Position numbers and translations under genes: made by a program. The notes beneath the pieces were generated by a model, which saw only the letters and a program-made list of their open reading frames with translations, did not search any database and was not told the DNA's origin. Shown here piece after piece: positions 1 to 8,409 of a DNA stretch of 64,000 nucleotides (positions are counted from its first letter, which is position 1; every line of letters starts with the position of its first letter). The DNA comes from Geomonas ferrireducens (GTDB taxonomy: Bacteria; Desulfobacterota; Desulfuromonadia; Geobacterales; Geobacteraceae), in assembly GCF_004917065.1 (NCBI RefSeq), contig NZ_SSYA01000001.1, forward strand, positions 495,001 to 559,000. Direction: 5' to 3'.

Positions 1-1
1 C

Positions 2-247
2 AAGGAACACATCACCGGGGCCCTCTCCCTTCCCCTTGCCATCGCAGGCGGGAAAAAGCCTCCCCTGCCGAAGAACGTCACCCCCGACACGATCATCATC
101 GCCTACTGCAACGGTTTTTCCTGCCACGACAGCATGGAGCTCGGGAAATTCCTGATCAAGGCCGGCTACCGCCAGGTCTTCGTCTTCGAGGGGGGACTTC
201 CCGAGTGGCGCGATGCCGGCTACCCGACCGCAGGAGGGGCATCATGA
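2..247 (+). CDS. Rhodanese-like domain protein (C-terminal part, 5' end outside window)
   Basis: The first frame is open from base 2 to a TGA at 245-247 and encodes the last 81 residues of a rhodanese homology domain. The sulfur-carrying loop is visible as YCNGFSCHDS (bases 104-133), the usual Y-C-x-x-G-x-x-C pattern, followed by the typical C-terminal G-L-x-x-W segment (EGGLPEWRDAGYP). Rhodaneses move sulfane sulfur through a persulfide on the loop cysteine. The stop overlaps the start of the next gene as ATGA, so the two are probably translationally coupled and functionally linked. The N-terminus, and so any signal peptide or second domain, is not in the window. Confidence 0.85.
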   Translation, partial: KEHITGALSLPLAIAGGKKPPLPKNVTPDTIIIAYCNGFSCHDSMELGKFLIKAGYRQVFVFEGGLPEWRDAGYPTAGGAS

Positions 248-663
248 AACGCATCGACTTCGTGACGCTGCTCCGCATCGCCCTGGGTGGCGTCTTCATC
301 TACGCCGCGGTCCCGAAGATCGCCGATCCCGTCGCTTTCGCCGGGAGCGTGGCCGCCTACCGCATCCTCCCCTATTTCTGGAACTACGTCGCCGCGGCGG
401 TGCTCCCCTTCCTCGAACTGATCTGCGGAGTGCTCCTCGTGCTCGGCATCCGGGTCAGGACCGGCGCCCTGATCATCGGCGCGCTGAATCTCGTCTTCAT
501 GGTCGCCCTTGCCTCCGCCATCGTGCGTGGCCTGGACATCGACTGCGGCTGTTTCCGCCAGGGAGGCGAAAAGACCACCCCATGGCTAGCCCTCGCCAGA
601 GACGCCGTCTTCCTCGCCATGGCCGCCGCCGTGCTGCGCTACGAGCGGCTCCGCGCCGGATAG
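244..663 (+). CDS. DoxX/MauE-family redox-associated membrane protein
   Basis: 139 residues from the ATG that overlaps the upstream rhodanese stop (ATGA). A longer in-frame start at 205 would lie inside the rhodanese gene and is not preferred. About four hydrophobic helices are visible, with the motif DIDCGCF in the C-terminal half, which is typical of MauE/DoxX-like proteins and places a Cys pair at the membrane. Family members are linked to disulfide or sulfur redox chemistry and quinone reduction. Coupling to a rhodanese suggests handling of sulfane sulfur at the inner membrane. That role is an inference; the family call rests on the helix pattern and the D-C-G-C motif. Confidence 0.75.
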   Translation: MKRIDFVTLLRIALGGVFIYAAVPKIADPVAFAGSVAAYRILPYFWNYVAAAVLPFLELICGVLLVLGIRVRTGALIIGALNLVFMVALASAIVRGLDIDCGCFRQGGEKTTPWLALARDAVFLAMAAAVLRYERLRAG

Positions 664-762
664 TTTTTTTGCGCAGTGCGAAAGCTCTTCCCCCGCCGCT
701 TGCAGTTTTCCCGGAAATCCTGTAGGATGCCACGTTGTTTCATTAAGCTTCAGGAGAACGTT

Positions 763-1344
763 TTGAACGAGATAGTGCTCCTCATCGGCGCGTACCTGCT
801 CGGATCGGTACCGACCGGTCTGCTCCTTGCCCGGAGCATGGGCATCAACATAAGGGAATGCGGCAGCGGCAACATCGGGGCGACCAACGTCTACCGCACC
901 GCAGGCAAGAAACTCGGCATCATGACCCTCCTGGGCGACTGCCTGAAGGGACTCATCCCGGTATTGGCCGCGAAGGCGCTCGGGCTTCCTCCCGTCTGGG
1001 TCGCCGGCATTGGCCTTGCCGCCTTTCTCGGACACGTCTACACCGTCTTTCTCGGCTTCAAGGGCGGCAAAGGCGTGGCGACGGCACTAGGCGTCCTGCT
1101 CGGCACCGCGCCACTCGCCGTCCTCTTCGGCATCCTCGTTTTCGCCGCCGTCCTTTACAAGTGGCGCTACGTGTCGCTTGCCTCGATCAGCGCCGCAGCA
1201 GTCATCCCCGTCCTCGCCTGGGCGACCTGCGCTCCCCGGGAAGTGATCGGCATGGCATCCGTCATCGCGGTCATCGTGATCCTCAAACACCACGAGAACA
1301 TCGCAAGGCTGCGGGCCGGAACCGAGAACAAGTTCAAGGCCTGA
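763..1344 (+). CDS. plsY: Glycerol-3-phosphate acyltransferase PlsY
   Basis: 193 residues from a TTG start at 763, chosen because CAGGAG at 751-756 gives a well-placed ribosome binding site and the protein then has normal PlsY length. An ATG further upstream would add a non-homologous tail. PlsY transfers the acyl group from acyl-phosphate to sn-glycerol-3-phosphate, making lysophosphatidate at the inner membrane. Conserved blocks are GSGNIGATN (residues 34-42) and GFKGGKGVAT in the middle, which form the glycerol phosphate and acyl-phosphate sites, and about five hydrophobic helices are present. It is followed by some 230 bases with no gene I can recognise. Confidence 0.93.
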   Translation: MNEIVLLIGAYLLGSVPTGLLLARSMGINIRECGSGNIGATNVYRTAGKKLGIMTLLGDCLKGLIPVLAAKALGLPPVWVAGIGLAAFLGHVYTVFLGFKGGKGVATALGVLLGTAPLAVLFGILVFAAVLYKWRYVSLASISAAAVIPVLAWATCAPREVIGMASVIAVIVILKHHENIARLRAGTENKFKA

Positions 1345-1576
1345 CCTTCCGCTCCCTCACGCCCATTCCCGCACGCTTTGCGGGGAAATTCGGCCCCACA
1401 TTGCACACCAAATGGGTCATTTCGCCTAAAAAGCGTCTTTCGCCACACCGGCGCAAACCTCCCCTGCGGCGCCGCCGCCCTAACCTGCCGTAATCACGTT
1501 CATTCCAGGCAACCAGGCGACGCGGTACGCGTCTTGCTCTCCACAACAGGTCAAGAAAGATCTGCGTGGAGGAGTG

Positions 1577-2596
1577 ATGTTTTTCAGAAACAGGCCGATT
1601 CTCGCCGCGATCATCGTGCCGCTTTTTTCGCTCGCCCTTGCCGCGTGCGACGTCTCCCGCGAAGAGCATGGAGAGGCAGCCTCGCTGCTTTCGCCTGAAG
1701 GTGCGCCGAACGAGCCGGTTCAGAAGGTGAACGGCTCGGTGATCACCCGGGGCTCGGTGCAGCGCCGCCTGCAGTTGCTCCTGGACCGGAGAGGTCCCGT
1801 GCAGCCGACCGGCCCCGAAGAGATTCGCCTGTTAAGACGCGAGGCGCTGGAGCAACTGATAGCGGCGGAACTCCTCTACCAGGAGGCCAGGAAGAGTCCG
1901 GTGAAAAACCTGGACGAGCTCGTGGCCCAGCGCATAGAGCAGTACCGCAACAGGCTCCCGAGCGACGACGCCTTTGCCAGAAGCCTCGACGAGGCAGGGC
2001 TTAGCCTCCCGATCTTGAAGCAGGAGGTGAGAAAAGAGCTGGTGGTGAGCGATTTCGTGGACACCAGGTTCGGACAGAAAGTCAGCGTGAGCGAGGACGA
2101 GGCCCTGAGTTTCTACGAGGAAAACAGGGAGAAGTTCAAGACGGGAAGCTCCGTCAGGGCGAGCCAGATCCTCGTTGCGGTGAAGGAACCGTGCGGCGAG
2201 CGCGACAAAAAAGAGGCCATGGAGAAGGCGGAACAGCTGCTGCAGCGGGTGCGCCAAGGTGAGAATTTCGGGATCATCGCACAGCTGCAGTCCGACTGCG
2301 CCAGTAAGGTTAGAGGCGGGGATCTCGGTTTTTTCAGCCGGGGCGACACGAACCCGCGCATCGAGCAGGTGGCCTTCACCCTGAAACCCGGGGAGATCAG
2401 CAACATCGTCCAGACGTCATACGGCTACCACATCCTGAAGCTGACCGAAAAACGCCCACCAAGGCTCGAGACCTACGACGAGGCGCGGGGAGAGATCTTC
2501 CAGCTGTTGAAACGGGAGAAGACCATGAAACTGGCGGCGGAGCACGTTGCTCAGCTGCGCGCCAGGGCGAGAGTGGAGCGGGTGACCCGGCAATAA
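1577..2596 (+). CDS. PpiC-type peptidyl-prolyl isomerase lipoprotein (SurA/PrsA-like)
   Basis: 339 residues from ATG 1577 (GGAGG at 1568-1572; an adjacent GTG at 1574 is too close to it). The N-terminus is a lipoprotein signal with lipobox LAAC and the lipidated Cys at residue 24, so the protein should be anchored in the periplasm. A SurA-like helical N-domain is followed by one parvulin domain at about residues 188-290 (RASQILV ... GGDLGFFSRG ... SYGYHILKLTEKRP). It probably acts as a chaperone and isomerase for exported proteins. The gene stands alone, with a strong terminator directly after its stop. Confidence 0.88.
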   Translation: MFFRNRPILAAIIVPLFSLALAACDVSREEHGEAASLLSPEGAPNEPVQKVNGSVITRGSVQRRLQLLLDRRGPVQPTGPEEIRLLRREALEQLIAAELLYQEARKSPVKNLDELVAQRIEQYRNRLPSDDAFARSLDEAGLSLPILKQEVRKELVVSDFVDTRFGQKVSVSEDEALSFYEENREKFKTGSSVRASQILVAVKEPCGERDKKEAMEKAEQLLQRVRQGENFGIIAQLQSDCASKVRGGDLGFFSRGDTNPRIEQVAFTLKPGEISNIVQTSYGYHILKLTEKRPPRLETYDEARGEIFQLLKREKTMKLAAEHVAQLRARARVERVTRQ

Positions 2597-2623
2597 AAAA
2601 GGCGTCCCGGAAGGGACGCCTTT
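2595..2623. terminator. Bidirectional intrinsic terminator between the PpiC gene and rpoH
   Basis: Perfect 8-bp stem GGCGTCCC / GGGACGCC (2601-2608 and 2613-2620) with a GGAA loop, A-run on the left and TTT on the right. It sits between two convergent genes and can serve both. Confidence 0.85.
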
Positions 2624-2646
2624 CGACGAACGGCATGTGAAGCGGC

Positions 2647-3501
2647 TCAGGCCGCCTGCGCTTCCACGACCAAGGGGGTCAGGAAACGCTTCATCTTCTT
2701 GAGCGCACCCTCCTCGATCTGGCGCACGCGCTCCCTGGAGATGGAGAAGTGGTCCGCGATCTCCTGGAGGGTCAGCGGGTTCTCAGCGGCGACGCGCTGC
2801 TCGATCACGAAACGCTCCTTCTCGTTCAGGTGCTCGAGGGCGCTTGCCACCGTCTGCTCGAGCATGGTGGCCTCCTGCCGCTCGGCCAGCATCTCCTCCT
2901 GGTTCTGGCGCTGGTCCGGCAGGCTCTCCAGGAAGGTACCACCCTCCCCTTCGAACATCTCGACGTCGAGCGAGAGCTCCCCTCTCAGACGCTGCTCCAT
3001 CTCTTGGGCCTCGGAATCCTTCACGTCGAGGGACAGGGCGGCCGCGTGCAGATCACCTTCGCCGGTCATCTGGGCGATGGCCTGCTTGGCCTGGTTCAGC
3101 TTGAAAAAGAGCTTTCTCTGAGCCTGGGTGGTCCCGATCTTCAACAGGCTCCAGGCGGAAATGATGTGGTTCTGGATGTAGGCCCTGATCCACCAGACGG
3201 CGTAGGAGATGAGGCGAACCCCCTTGGAGGGATCGAACTTACGCACGGCCATCATGAGGCCGATGTTCCCTTCCTGGATCAGGTCCAGCATCTTCATCCC
3301 GTAGGAGCGGTACTCCCCGGCTATCTTCACGACGAAGCGCAGGTTGGCGGTGATCAGCCTGTGGGCCGCCTCCAGGTCGCCTTCGTTGCGGAACCGGCAG
3401 GCCAGATCCATCTCCTCGTCCGCCGACAGAAGCGGGAAGCGGTTGATCTCCGCGAGGTACAGGGTAAGGCTGTCTACAGGTACCGGCATGGTGTATGTCA
3501 T
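2647..3501 (-). CDS. rpoH: RNA polymerase heat-shock sigma factor RpoH (sigma-32)
   Basis: 284 residues, a normal sigma-32 length. Region 2 is clear (LIQEGNIGLMMAVRKFDPSKG and the following SYAVWWIRAYIQNHI). The RpoH box, diagnostic of this subgroup, reads RKLFFKLNQ near residue 130. Region 4.2 ends with ISRERVRQIEEGALKKMK. RpoH directs polymerase to heat-shock promoters. Upstream on the reverse strand lies a good sigma-70 promoter whose start region is covered by a CIRCE element, so HrcA repression of rpoH is predicted. A candidate RpoH target, clpB, lies 2.2 kb away. Confidence 0.95.
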   Translation of the reverse strand: MTYTMPVPVDSLTLYLAEINRFPLLSADEEMDLACRFRNEGDLEAAHRLITANLRFVVKIAGEYRSYGMKMLDLIQEGNIGLMMAVRKFDPSKGVRLISYAVWWIRAYIQNHIISAWSLLKIGTTQAQRKLFFKLNQAKQAIAQMTGEGDLHAAALSLDVKDSEAQEMEQRLRGELSLDVEMFEGEGGTFLESLPDQRQNQEEMLAERQEATMLEQTVASALEHLNEKERFVIEQRVAAENPLTLQEIADHFSISRERVRQIEEGALKKMKRFLTPLVVEAQAA

Positions 3502-3543
3502 GGTTCATCTCTCCCTTGTGAGCTGCTTATTTCGTGCGTCGTG

Positions 3544-3570
3544 TTAGCACTCTCCACTCGTGAGCGCTAA
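3544..3570. promoter_or_regulatory. CIRCE element (HrcA operator) upstream of rpoH
   Basis: TTAGCACTC at 3544-3552, nine-base spacer, GAGCGCTAA at 3562-3570. This matches the CIRCE consensus TTAGCACTC-N9-GAGTGCTAA with one mismatch. It begins one base downstream of the predicted -10 box of rpoH on the reverse strand, a position where HrcA would block initiation. Confidence 0.9.
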
Positions 3571-3571
3571 C

Positions 3572-3600
3572 AATATAACAAGGGGCAGGTAAAAAATCAA
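3572..3600 (-). promoter_or_regulatory. Sigma-70-type promoter of rpoH
   Basis: On the reverse strand TTGATT (3600-3595), 17-base spacer, TATATT (3577-3572). The predicted start falls inside the CIRCE element. Confidence 0.7.
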
Positions 3601-3715
3601 GGGGATGCCCGGCGATTTGCGGGGGTTAAATTGCTTGCGTGGTCCGCCGCTAATGTGGTAAACGAAAAGATCGAATAAGCGACGCCTGGCGCCGAAAAAC
3701 CGGAGGTTTTGCCAC

Positions 3716-4789
3716 ATGGAGATCAGGATAGTACCGATTAGCGAGGGGGAGAAGAAGGCCAAGTACACCGACGAGTCGAAGCTAGGCTTCGGCACGATCT
3801 TTACCGATTACATGCTGCTCGTCGAGTGGAAAGCGGGCCAGGGATGGGTCGACGCGCGCATCAAGAAGTACGAGCCGTTCCAGATCGACCCGGCGGCGCT
3901 CGTTTTACATTACGCGCAGGAGATCTTCGAGGGGCTCAAGGCCTACAAGTGGGAGGACGGCACCATCGCTCTGTTCCGCCCGGAGATGAACGCACGCCGC
4001 TTCAACCACTCCGCCGAAAGGCTCTGCATGCCTGACGTCCCGGAAGAACTCTTCGTGAAAGGGATCGAGCAGTTGGTGGCCCTCGAGAGCGCCTGGGTTC
4101 CCGGCTCGGAGGGGACCTCGCTCTACATCCGTCCCGCCATGATCGCCGTGGAGCCGCACGTCGGCATCAAGCCTTCGGACCACTACTACTTCTACGTCAT
4201 CCTCTCCCCGGTGGGCGCCTACTACGCAGCCGGCTTCAACCCGGTCAAGATCATGGTCGAGGACAAGTACGTCCGCGCCACCCCCGGCGGCACCGGTGAG
4301 GCTAAGACCGGCGGCAACTACGCGAGTTCGCTGAAGGCGGGTCTCGAGGCGAAGAAGAAGGGGTACGACCAGGTGCTATGGCTGGACGGTGTGCACAAAC
4401 GCTACATCGAGGAAGTCGGCTCGATGAACATGTTCTTCGCCTACGGCGACACCATCGTCACCGCTCCGCTCGAGGGGAGCATCCTGCGCGGCATCACCCG
4501 CGACTCCGTGATCACCCTCGCCAAATCCATGGGGCTCAAGGTCGAGGAGCGCAAGATCGACGTGAACGAACTCATGCAGGACCTGAAGAGCGGCAAGGTC
4601 ACTGAGGCCTTCGGCAGCGGCACCGCCGCCGTGGTCACCCCGGTCGGCACCCTTTGCTACGCGGGCGAGACGGTTCAGGTCGGCAACGGCGGCGTCGGCA
4701 AGCACACCCAGACCCTGTACGACACCCTTACCGGCATCCAGACCGGCAAGATCGAAGACAAGTTCGGCTGGATGATCAAGGTCAAATAG
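3716..4789 (+). CDS. ilvE: Branched-chain amino acid aminotransferase
   Basis: 357 residues, class IV PLP-dependent aminotransferase of the long (about 350 residue) type. It interconverts leucine, isoleucine and valine with their 2-oxo acids using glutamate/2-oxoglutarate. Conserved features include the ALVLHYAQEIFEGLKAY segment near residue 61, the PLP lysine in GGTGEAKTGGNY (K197), and the EVGSMNMFF stretch. The ATG at 3716 starts the family's usual N-terminal sequence. It is transcribed divergently from rpoH and ends in its own terminator, so it looks monocistronic. Confidence 0.94.
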   Translation: MEIRIVPISEGEKKAKYTDESKLGFGTIFTDYMLLVEWKAGQGWVDARIKKYEPFQIDPAALVLHYAQEIFEGLKAYKWEDGTIALFRPEMNARRFNHSAERLCMPDVPEELFVKGIEQLVALESAWVPGSEGTSLYIRPAMIAVEPHVGIKPSDHYYFYVILSPVGAYYAAGFNPVKIMVEDKYVRATPGGTGEAKTGGNYASSLKAGLEAKKKGYDQVLWLDGVHKRYIEEVGSMNMFFAYGDTIVTAPLEGSILRGITRDSVITLAKSMGLKVEERKIDVNELMQDLKSGKVTEAFGSGTAAVVTPVGTLCYAGETVQVGNGGVGKHTQTLYDTLTGIQTGKIEDKFGWMIKVK

Positions 4790-4809
4790 AGCCAAGCTCA
4801 AATAGAACA

Positions 4810-4852
4810 AAAAGGGGACAGGCACCTTTAAACGGAGCCTGTCCCCTTTTTT
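4810..4852 (+). terminator. Intrinsic terminator after ilvE
   Basis: Perfect 14-bp stem (4810-4823 with 4837-4850; core GGGGACAGGC / GCCTGTCCCC) followed by a T-run. The A/T arms mean it can also serve the convergent gene on the other strand. Confidence 0.88.
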
Positions 4853-4896
4853 AATTCAGTTCTCGTCCCCTCTCCCGCCTCGTCACCTGCCCCGAA

Positions 4897-5463
4897 TCAA
4901 AAGAGGTCCATCTGCCCGTGCAGCAGCTCGCCGGGAGGCGGTGCAGTCTTGCCGGCACCCTCGAGCCCCTTCCATGACTGGCCGGTCCGGATCATCTCCT
5001 GAAGCCATTTTTTCGGGACGGAACGGTAACGGCACCGCTTGAGCGCGTCGACGGTTATGGTGGCGGAAACCACACCCCGACGAAGACGCGGCACGATCTC
5101 CTTTATTCTCGCGATGAAGAGGAAGCAGCGCGTCGCGTCTTTATGCTCCAGGAGCACCTCGTCACCGATTACCGCGAGACATATGCCGTGGTGACGCTTG
5201 TTGTCCGCAAAGAAGCTGACCGCACATCCGGGAGTGGCCACGACCGGTTTGGCTAGTTCCTCGGCGTCCCACACCAACTCCTCGGCGTCGTCCGGTTCCT
5301 CGTCGAAAGATGCATCGGGATCCTCGCCGTAGAAAAGATTTTCATCGGCAGCCCAGTCCAGGTCGTCATCCAGATCGTCCTCGACGTGTACATGCAACTC
5401 CGCCTCGGTCTCCGGATCGTCCTCGACCTCCCTGCCCGTATTTTTGCCCGTGAACTTTGCCAA
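4897..5463 (-). CDS. Hypothetical protein with a strongly acidic N-terminal region
   Basis: 188 residues from a TTG start with GGGGAG just upstream on the reverse strand. I do not recognise the family. Residues about 14-70 are dominated by Asp and Glu and are probably disordered. Residues about 75-150 look like a compact beta-rich domain (CAVSFFADNKRHHGICLAVIGDEVLLEH), followed by a short basic stretch and a C-terminal tail ending in QMDLF. That last motif resembles the QL[S/D]LF clamp-binding peptide of DNA metabolism proteins, which is an inference only. No signal peptide or membrane segment is seen. It is convergent with ilvE and divergent from clpB. Confidence 0.7.
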   Translation of the reverse strand: MAKFTGKNTGREVEDDPETEAELHVHVEDDLDDDLDWAADENLFYGEDPDASFDEEPDDAEELVWDAEELAKPVVATPGCAVSFFADNKRHHGICLAVIGDEVLLEHKDATRCFLFIARIKEIVPRLRRGVVSATITVDALKRCRYRSVPKKWLQEMIRTGQSWKGLEGAGKTAPPPGELLHGQMDLF

Positions 5464-5645
5464 CGTATCTCCCCAGCAGACACCACAGCGTCATTAGCCG
5501 TACGAACCACTGCGCGCCAGCGGTGTGCCGCTGAAACGCTGCCACCGCCCGCCGGATAATGCCATATCTTGTCGCGCACTACAAGCCTTGCCACGGGGAG
5601 AAGTACATGGATTGCCCCCTGACGGCACTTAAAAGTCGCCCCCGC

Positions 5646-5675
5646 CTTGACACACAACACTCCCCTCCCTATCTT
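5646..5675 (+). promoter_or_regulatory. Candidate sigma-32 and/or sigma-70 promoter of clpB
   Basis: CTTGACA at 5646-5652 and CCCTATCT at 5667-5674, 14 bases apart, resemble the sigma-32 pattern CTTGAAA-N13/14-CCCCATnT. The same bases give a sigma-70 reading: TTGACA, 17 bases, TATCTT (5670-5675). AGGAGG precedes the clpB ATG. Confidence 0.6.
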
Positions 5676-5700
5676 CTTCTAAGACTTAGGAGGCAAACTC

Positions 5701-8295
5701 ATGATTCGACCCGAAAAAATGACCGTGAAGACCCAGGAAGCGATTGCGACGGCGCATGAAAACGCCCTCGCCATGTCGGCTCCCGGCATAGAAGCCGAAC
5801 ACCTTCTGCTGGCCCTGATCGACCAGGAAGGGGGCTTCGTCCCCGACCTCATCAAGAAGATCGGTGCTCCTCTACCGCGCCTGCGTGAAAGCGTGGACGA
5901 AGTGCTCAAGCGCCTCCCCAAGGTGACCGGCGGCGCTCAGGTCGGGCTCTCGGCCGCTTTGAACCGCGTCCTCGATCAGGCCCAGAAGGAAGCGGACGGG
6001 ATGCACGACGCCTTCGTCTCGACCGAACACCTTTTGCTGGCGCTGGTCGCGTCCAAGGACACCCCGAGCGGAAGGCTCTTAAGCCAGAACGGCGTGACCC
6101 GCGACGGCATACTCGCCGCGCTCAAGGAACTGCGCGGCGGCGAGGCGGTCAACGAGCAGGACCCGGAACAGAAATACCAGGCGCTCGCCAAATACTGCCG
6201 CGACCTCACCGACCTGGCCCGCCAGGGGAAGCTCGACCCTGTGATTGGCCGCGATGACGAAATCCGCCGCGTGCTCCAGGTGCTGTCGCGCCGGACCAAG
6301 AACAACCCGGTCCTGATCGGCGAGCCCGGCGTCGGCAAGACCGCCATCGCCGAGGGGCTCGCCCAGCGCATCGTTTCCGGCGACGTCCCGGAGACGCTGA
6401 AGGACAAAGTCATCATGGCGCTCGACATGGGGGCCCTTATCGCAGGGGCAAAGTACCGCGGCGAGTTCGAGGAGCGGCTGAAGGCGGTCATCAAGGAGGT
6501 AGCACGCTCGGAAGGTAGGATCATCCTCTTCATCGACGAGATGCACACTTTAGTCGGTGCCGGAGCAGCCGAAGGCGCCCTGGACGCCTCCAACATGCTG
6601 AAGCCTGCTCTTGCCCGCGGCGAGCTGCACTGCATCGGCGCCACGACACTGAACGAGTACCGGAAACACATCGAAAAGGACGCGGCCCTGGAGCGCCGTT
6701 TCCAGCAGGTCTACGCCGGGGAGCCGAGCGTCGAGGAGACCATCTCCATCCTGCGCGGCCTCAAGGAGAAATACGAAAACTACCACAAGATCCGCATCAA
6801 GGACTCGGCGCTCATCGCAGCGGCGACCCTCTCGGACCGCTACATCACGGACCGCTTCCTCCCGGACAAGGCGATCGACCTCATCGACGAGGCCGCGTCC
6901 CGGCTCAGGATCGAGATCGACTCCAAACCGACCGAAATCGACGAGATCGACCGCCGCGTTATCCAACTGGAGATCGAGCGCCAGGCCATGCTCCGCGAGA
7001 AGGACGCAAAGGCGCTGGACCGTCTGAAAAAGCTGGAAGAGGAGCTCACCACCCTCAAAGAACAGTCCGCCGGACTGCATGACCACTGGCAGCGGGAAAC
7101 CAGTATCCTGAAGGAGCTGGGCGACCTCAAGGAGCGCAGGGAGGAGAAGGTCGAGGAGGCGAAACGCGCCGAGCGCGACGGGCTTCTCGCACGCACCGCG
7201 GAGATCCGCTACGGCGAGATCCCGGCTCTCGAGAAGGAGATGGAGGACAAGCGGCTCACCCTCGAGGCGATCCAGAAGGAAGGGAAGATGCTCCCAGAGG
7301 AGGTCGACGCCGAGATGGTGGCCGAGGTGGTCGCCAAGTGGACCGGCATCCCGGTGAACCGCATGCTGGAGACCGAAAGCGAGAAGCTCGTGCGCATGGA
7401 AGAGCGCCTTAAAAGCAGGGTCGTCGGGCAGGACGAGGCTCTCACCCTCGTCGCCAACGCGGTCCGCCGCGCGAGAAGCGGCCTCTCCGACCCGAACCGC
7501 CCCATCGGCTCCTTCATCTTCCTGGGTCCCACCGGCGTCGGCAAGACCGAGACGGCACGGGCGCTCGCCTCGTTTTTGTTCGACGACGACCAGGCCATCG
7601 TGCGCATCGACATGAGCGAATACCAGGAGAAACACACCGTCGCCCGTCTCATCGGTGCTCCGCCGGGATACGTCGGATATGAAGAAGGGGGACAGCTGAC
7701 CGAGGCGGTGCGGCGCCGCCCCTATTGCATCGTGCTCTTCGATGAGATCGAGAAGGCCCACCCGGAGGTGTTCAACGTCTTCCTGCAGATCCTCGACGAC
7801 GGGCGGCTCACCGATGGCCAGGGGAGGACGGTCGATTTCAAGAACTCGGTGATCATCATGACCAGCAACCTGGGCTCACAGTGGATCCAGCAGTACGGCG
7901 CCACCGACTATGCGAGGATGCAAAGTGAGGTGATGGAAACGCTCCGGGAGGCCTTCAAGCCGGAATTCCTGAACCGGGTGGACGAGATCGTCATCTACCA
8001 CGCCCTGCCGCTCGAGCGGATCAAGGAAATCGTCTCGATCCAATTGAACGCCCTCGTCCGGCGGCTCGAGGAGCGGAGCATCGGTCTCGAGGTCACCGAC
8101 CAGGCCAAGGAGTTCCTGGCGCGCGAAGGGTACGATCCCGCCTACGGCGCTCGTCCGCTGAAGCGTGCACTGCAGCGCAAGATCCAGGACCCGCTGGCCC
8201 TCATGCTGCTGGAAGGGAAATTCGGCCCCGGCGACGTGGTCCGGGTCGATCTGGCGCCCGGCGGCGACAGTCTGGCCATCACCAGGCAACAGTGA
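5701..8295 (+). CDS. clpB: ATP-dependent disaggregase ClpB
   Basis: 864 residues, full ClpB length. A Clp N-domain occupies residues about 1-145. NBD1 has Walker A GEPGVGKT near residue 207 and Walker B ILFIDE near 275. The coiled-coil middle domain, which separates ClpB from ClpA/ClpC, spans about 400-525. NBD2 has Walker A GPTGVGKT near 609 and the C-terminal [18 protein letters not shown] block. ClpB works with DnaK to pull apart aggregated proteins. The TTAGGAGGC ribosome site places the start at 5701. A heat-shock-like promoter lies just upstream, fitting control by the nearby RpoH. Confidence 0.97.
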   Translation: MIRPEKMTVKTQEAIATAHENALAMSAPGIEAEHLLLALIDQEGGFVPDLIKKIGAPLPRLRESVDEVLKRLPKVTGGAQVGLSAALNRVLDQAQKEADGMHDAFVSTEHLLLALVASKDTPSGRLLSQNGVTRDGILAALKELRGGEAVNEQDPEQKYQALAKYCRDLTDLARQGKLDPVIGRDDEIRRVLQVLSRRTKNNPVLIGEPGVGKTAIAEGLAQRIVSGDVPETLKDKVIMALDMGALIAGAKYRGEFEERLKAVIKEVARSEGRIILFIDEMHTLVGAGAAEGALDASNMLKPALARGELHCIGATTLNEYRKHIEKDAALERRFQQVYAGEPSVEETISILRGLKEKYENYHKIRIKDSALIAAATLSDRYITDRFLPDKAIDLIDEAASRLRIEIDSKPTEIDEIDRRVIQLEIERQAMLREKDAKALDRLKKLEEELTTLKEQSAGLHDHWQRETSILKELGDLKERREEKVEEAKRAERDGLLARTAEIRYGEIPALEKEMEDKRLTLEAIQKEGKMLPEEVDAEMVAEVVAKWTGIPVNRMLETESEKLVRMEERLKSRVVGQDEALTLVANAVRRARSGLSDPNRPIGSFIFLGPTGVGKTETARALASFLFDDDQAIVRIDMSEYQEKHTVARLIGAPPGYVGYEEGGQLTEAVRRRPYCIVLFDEIEKAHPEVFNVFLQILDDGRLTDGQGRTVDFKNSVIIMTSNLGSQWIQQYGATDYARMQSEVMETLREAFKPEFLNRVDEIVIYHALPLERIKEIVSIQLNALVRRLEERSIGLEVTDQAKEFLAREGYDPAYGARPLKRALQRKIQDPLALMLLEGKFGPGDVVRVDLAPGGDSLAITRQQ

Positions 8296-8319
8296 ATACA
8301 TTAAACAAAAACTAACAAA

Positions 8320-8378
8320 TTGCTATTTTATGGTGAAGCTGCTATGGTACGCGGCGCAAAGCTGCAGTTTTGCGCCGC
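8320..8378 (+). promoter_or_regulatory. Candidate promoter and leader hairpin of the OB-fold protein gene
   Basis: TTGCTA (8320-8325), 17 bases, TATGGT (8343-8348). A perfect 10-bp hairpin GCGGCGCAAA / TTTGCGCCGC (8351-8360 with 8369-8378) then begins the predicted transcript. No T-run follows, so this is not a normal terminator; it could stabilise the 5' end. Confidence 0.4.
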
Positions 8379-8409
8379 TTGCGCGGCATCTCGATCGGGG
8401 AGTCTTTCC

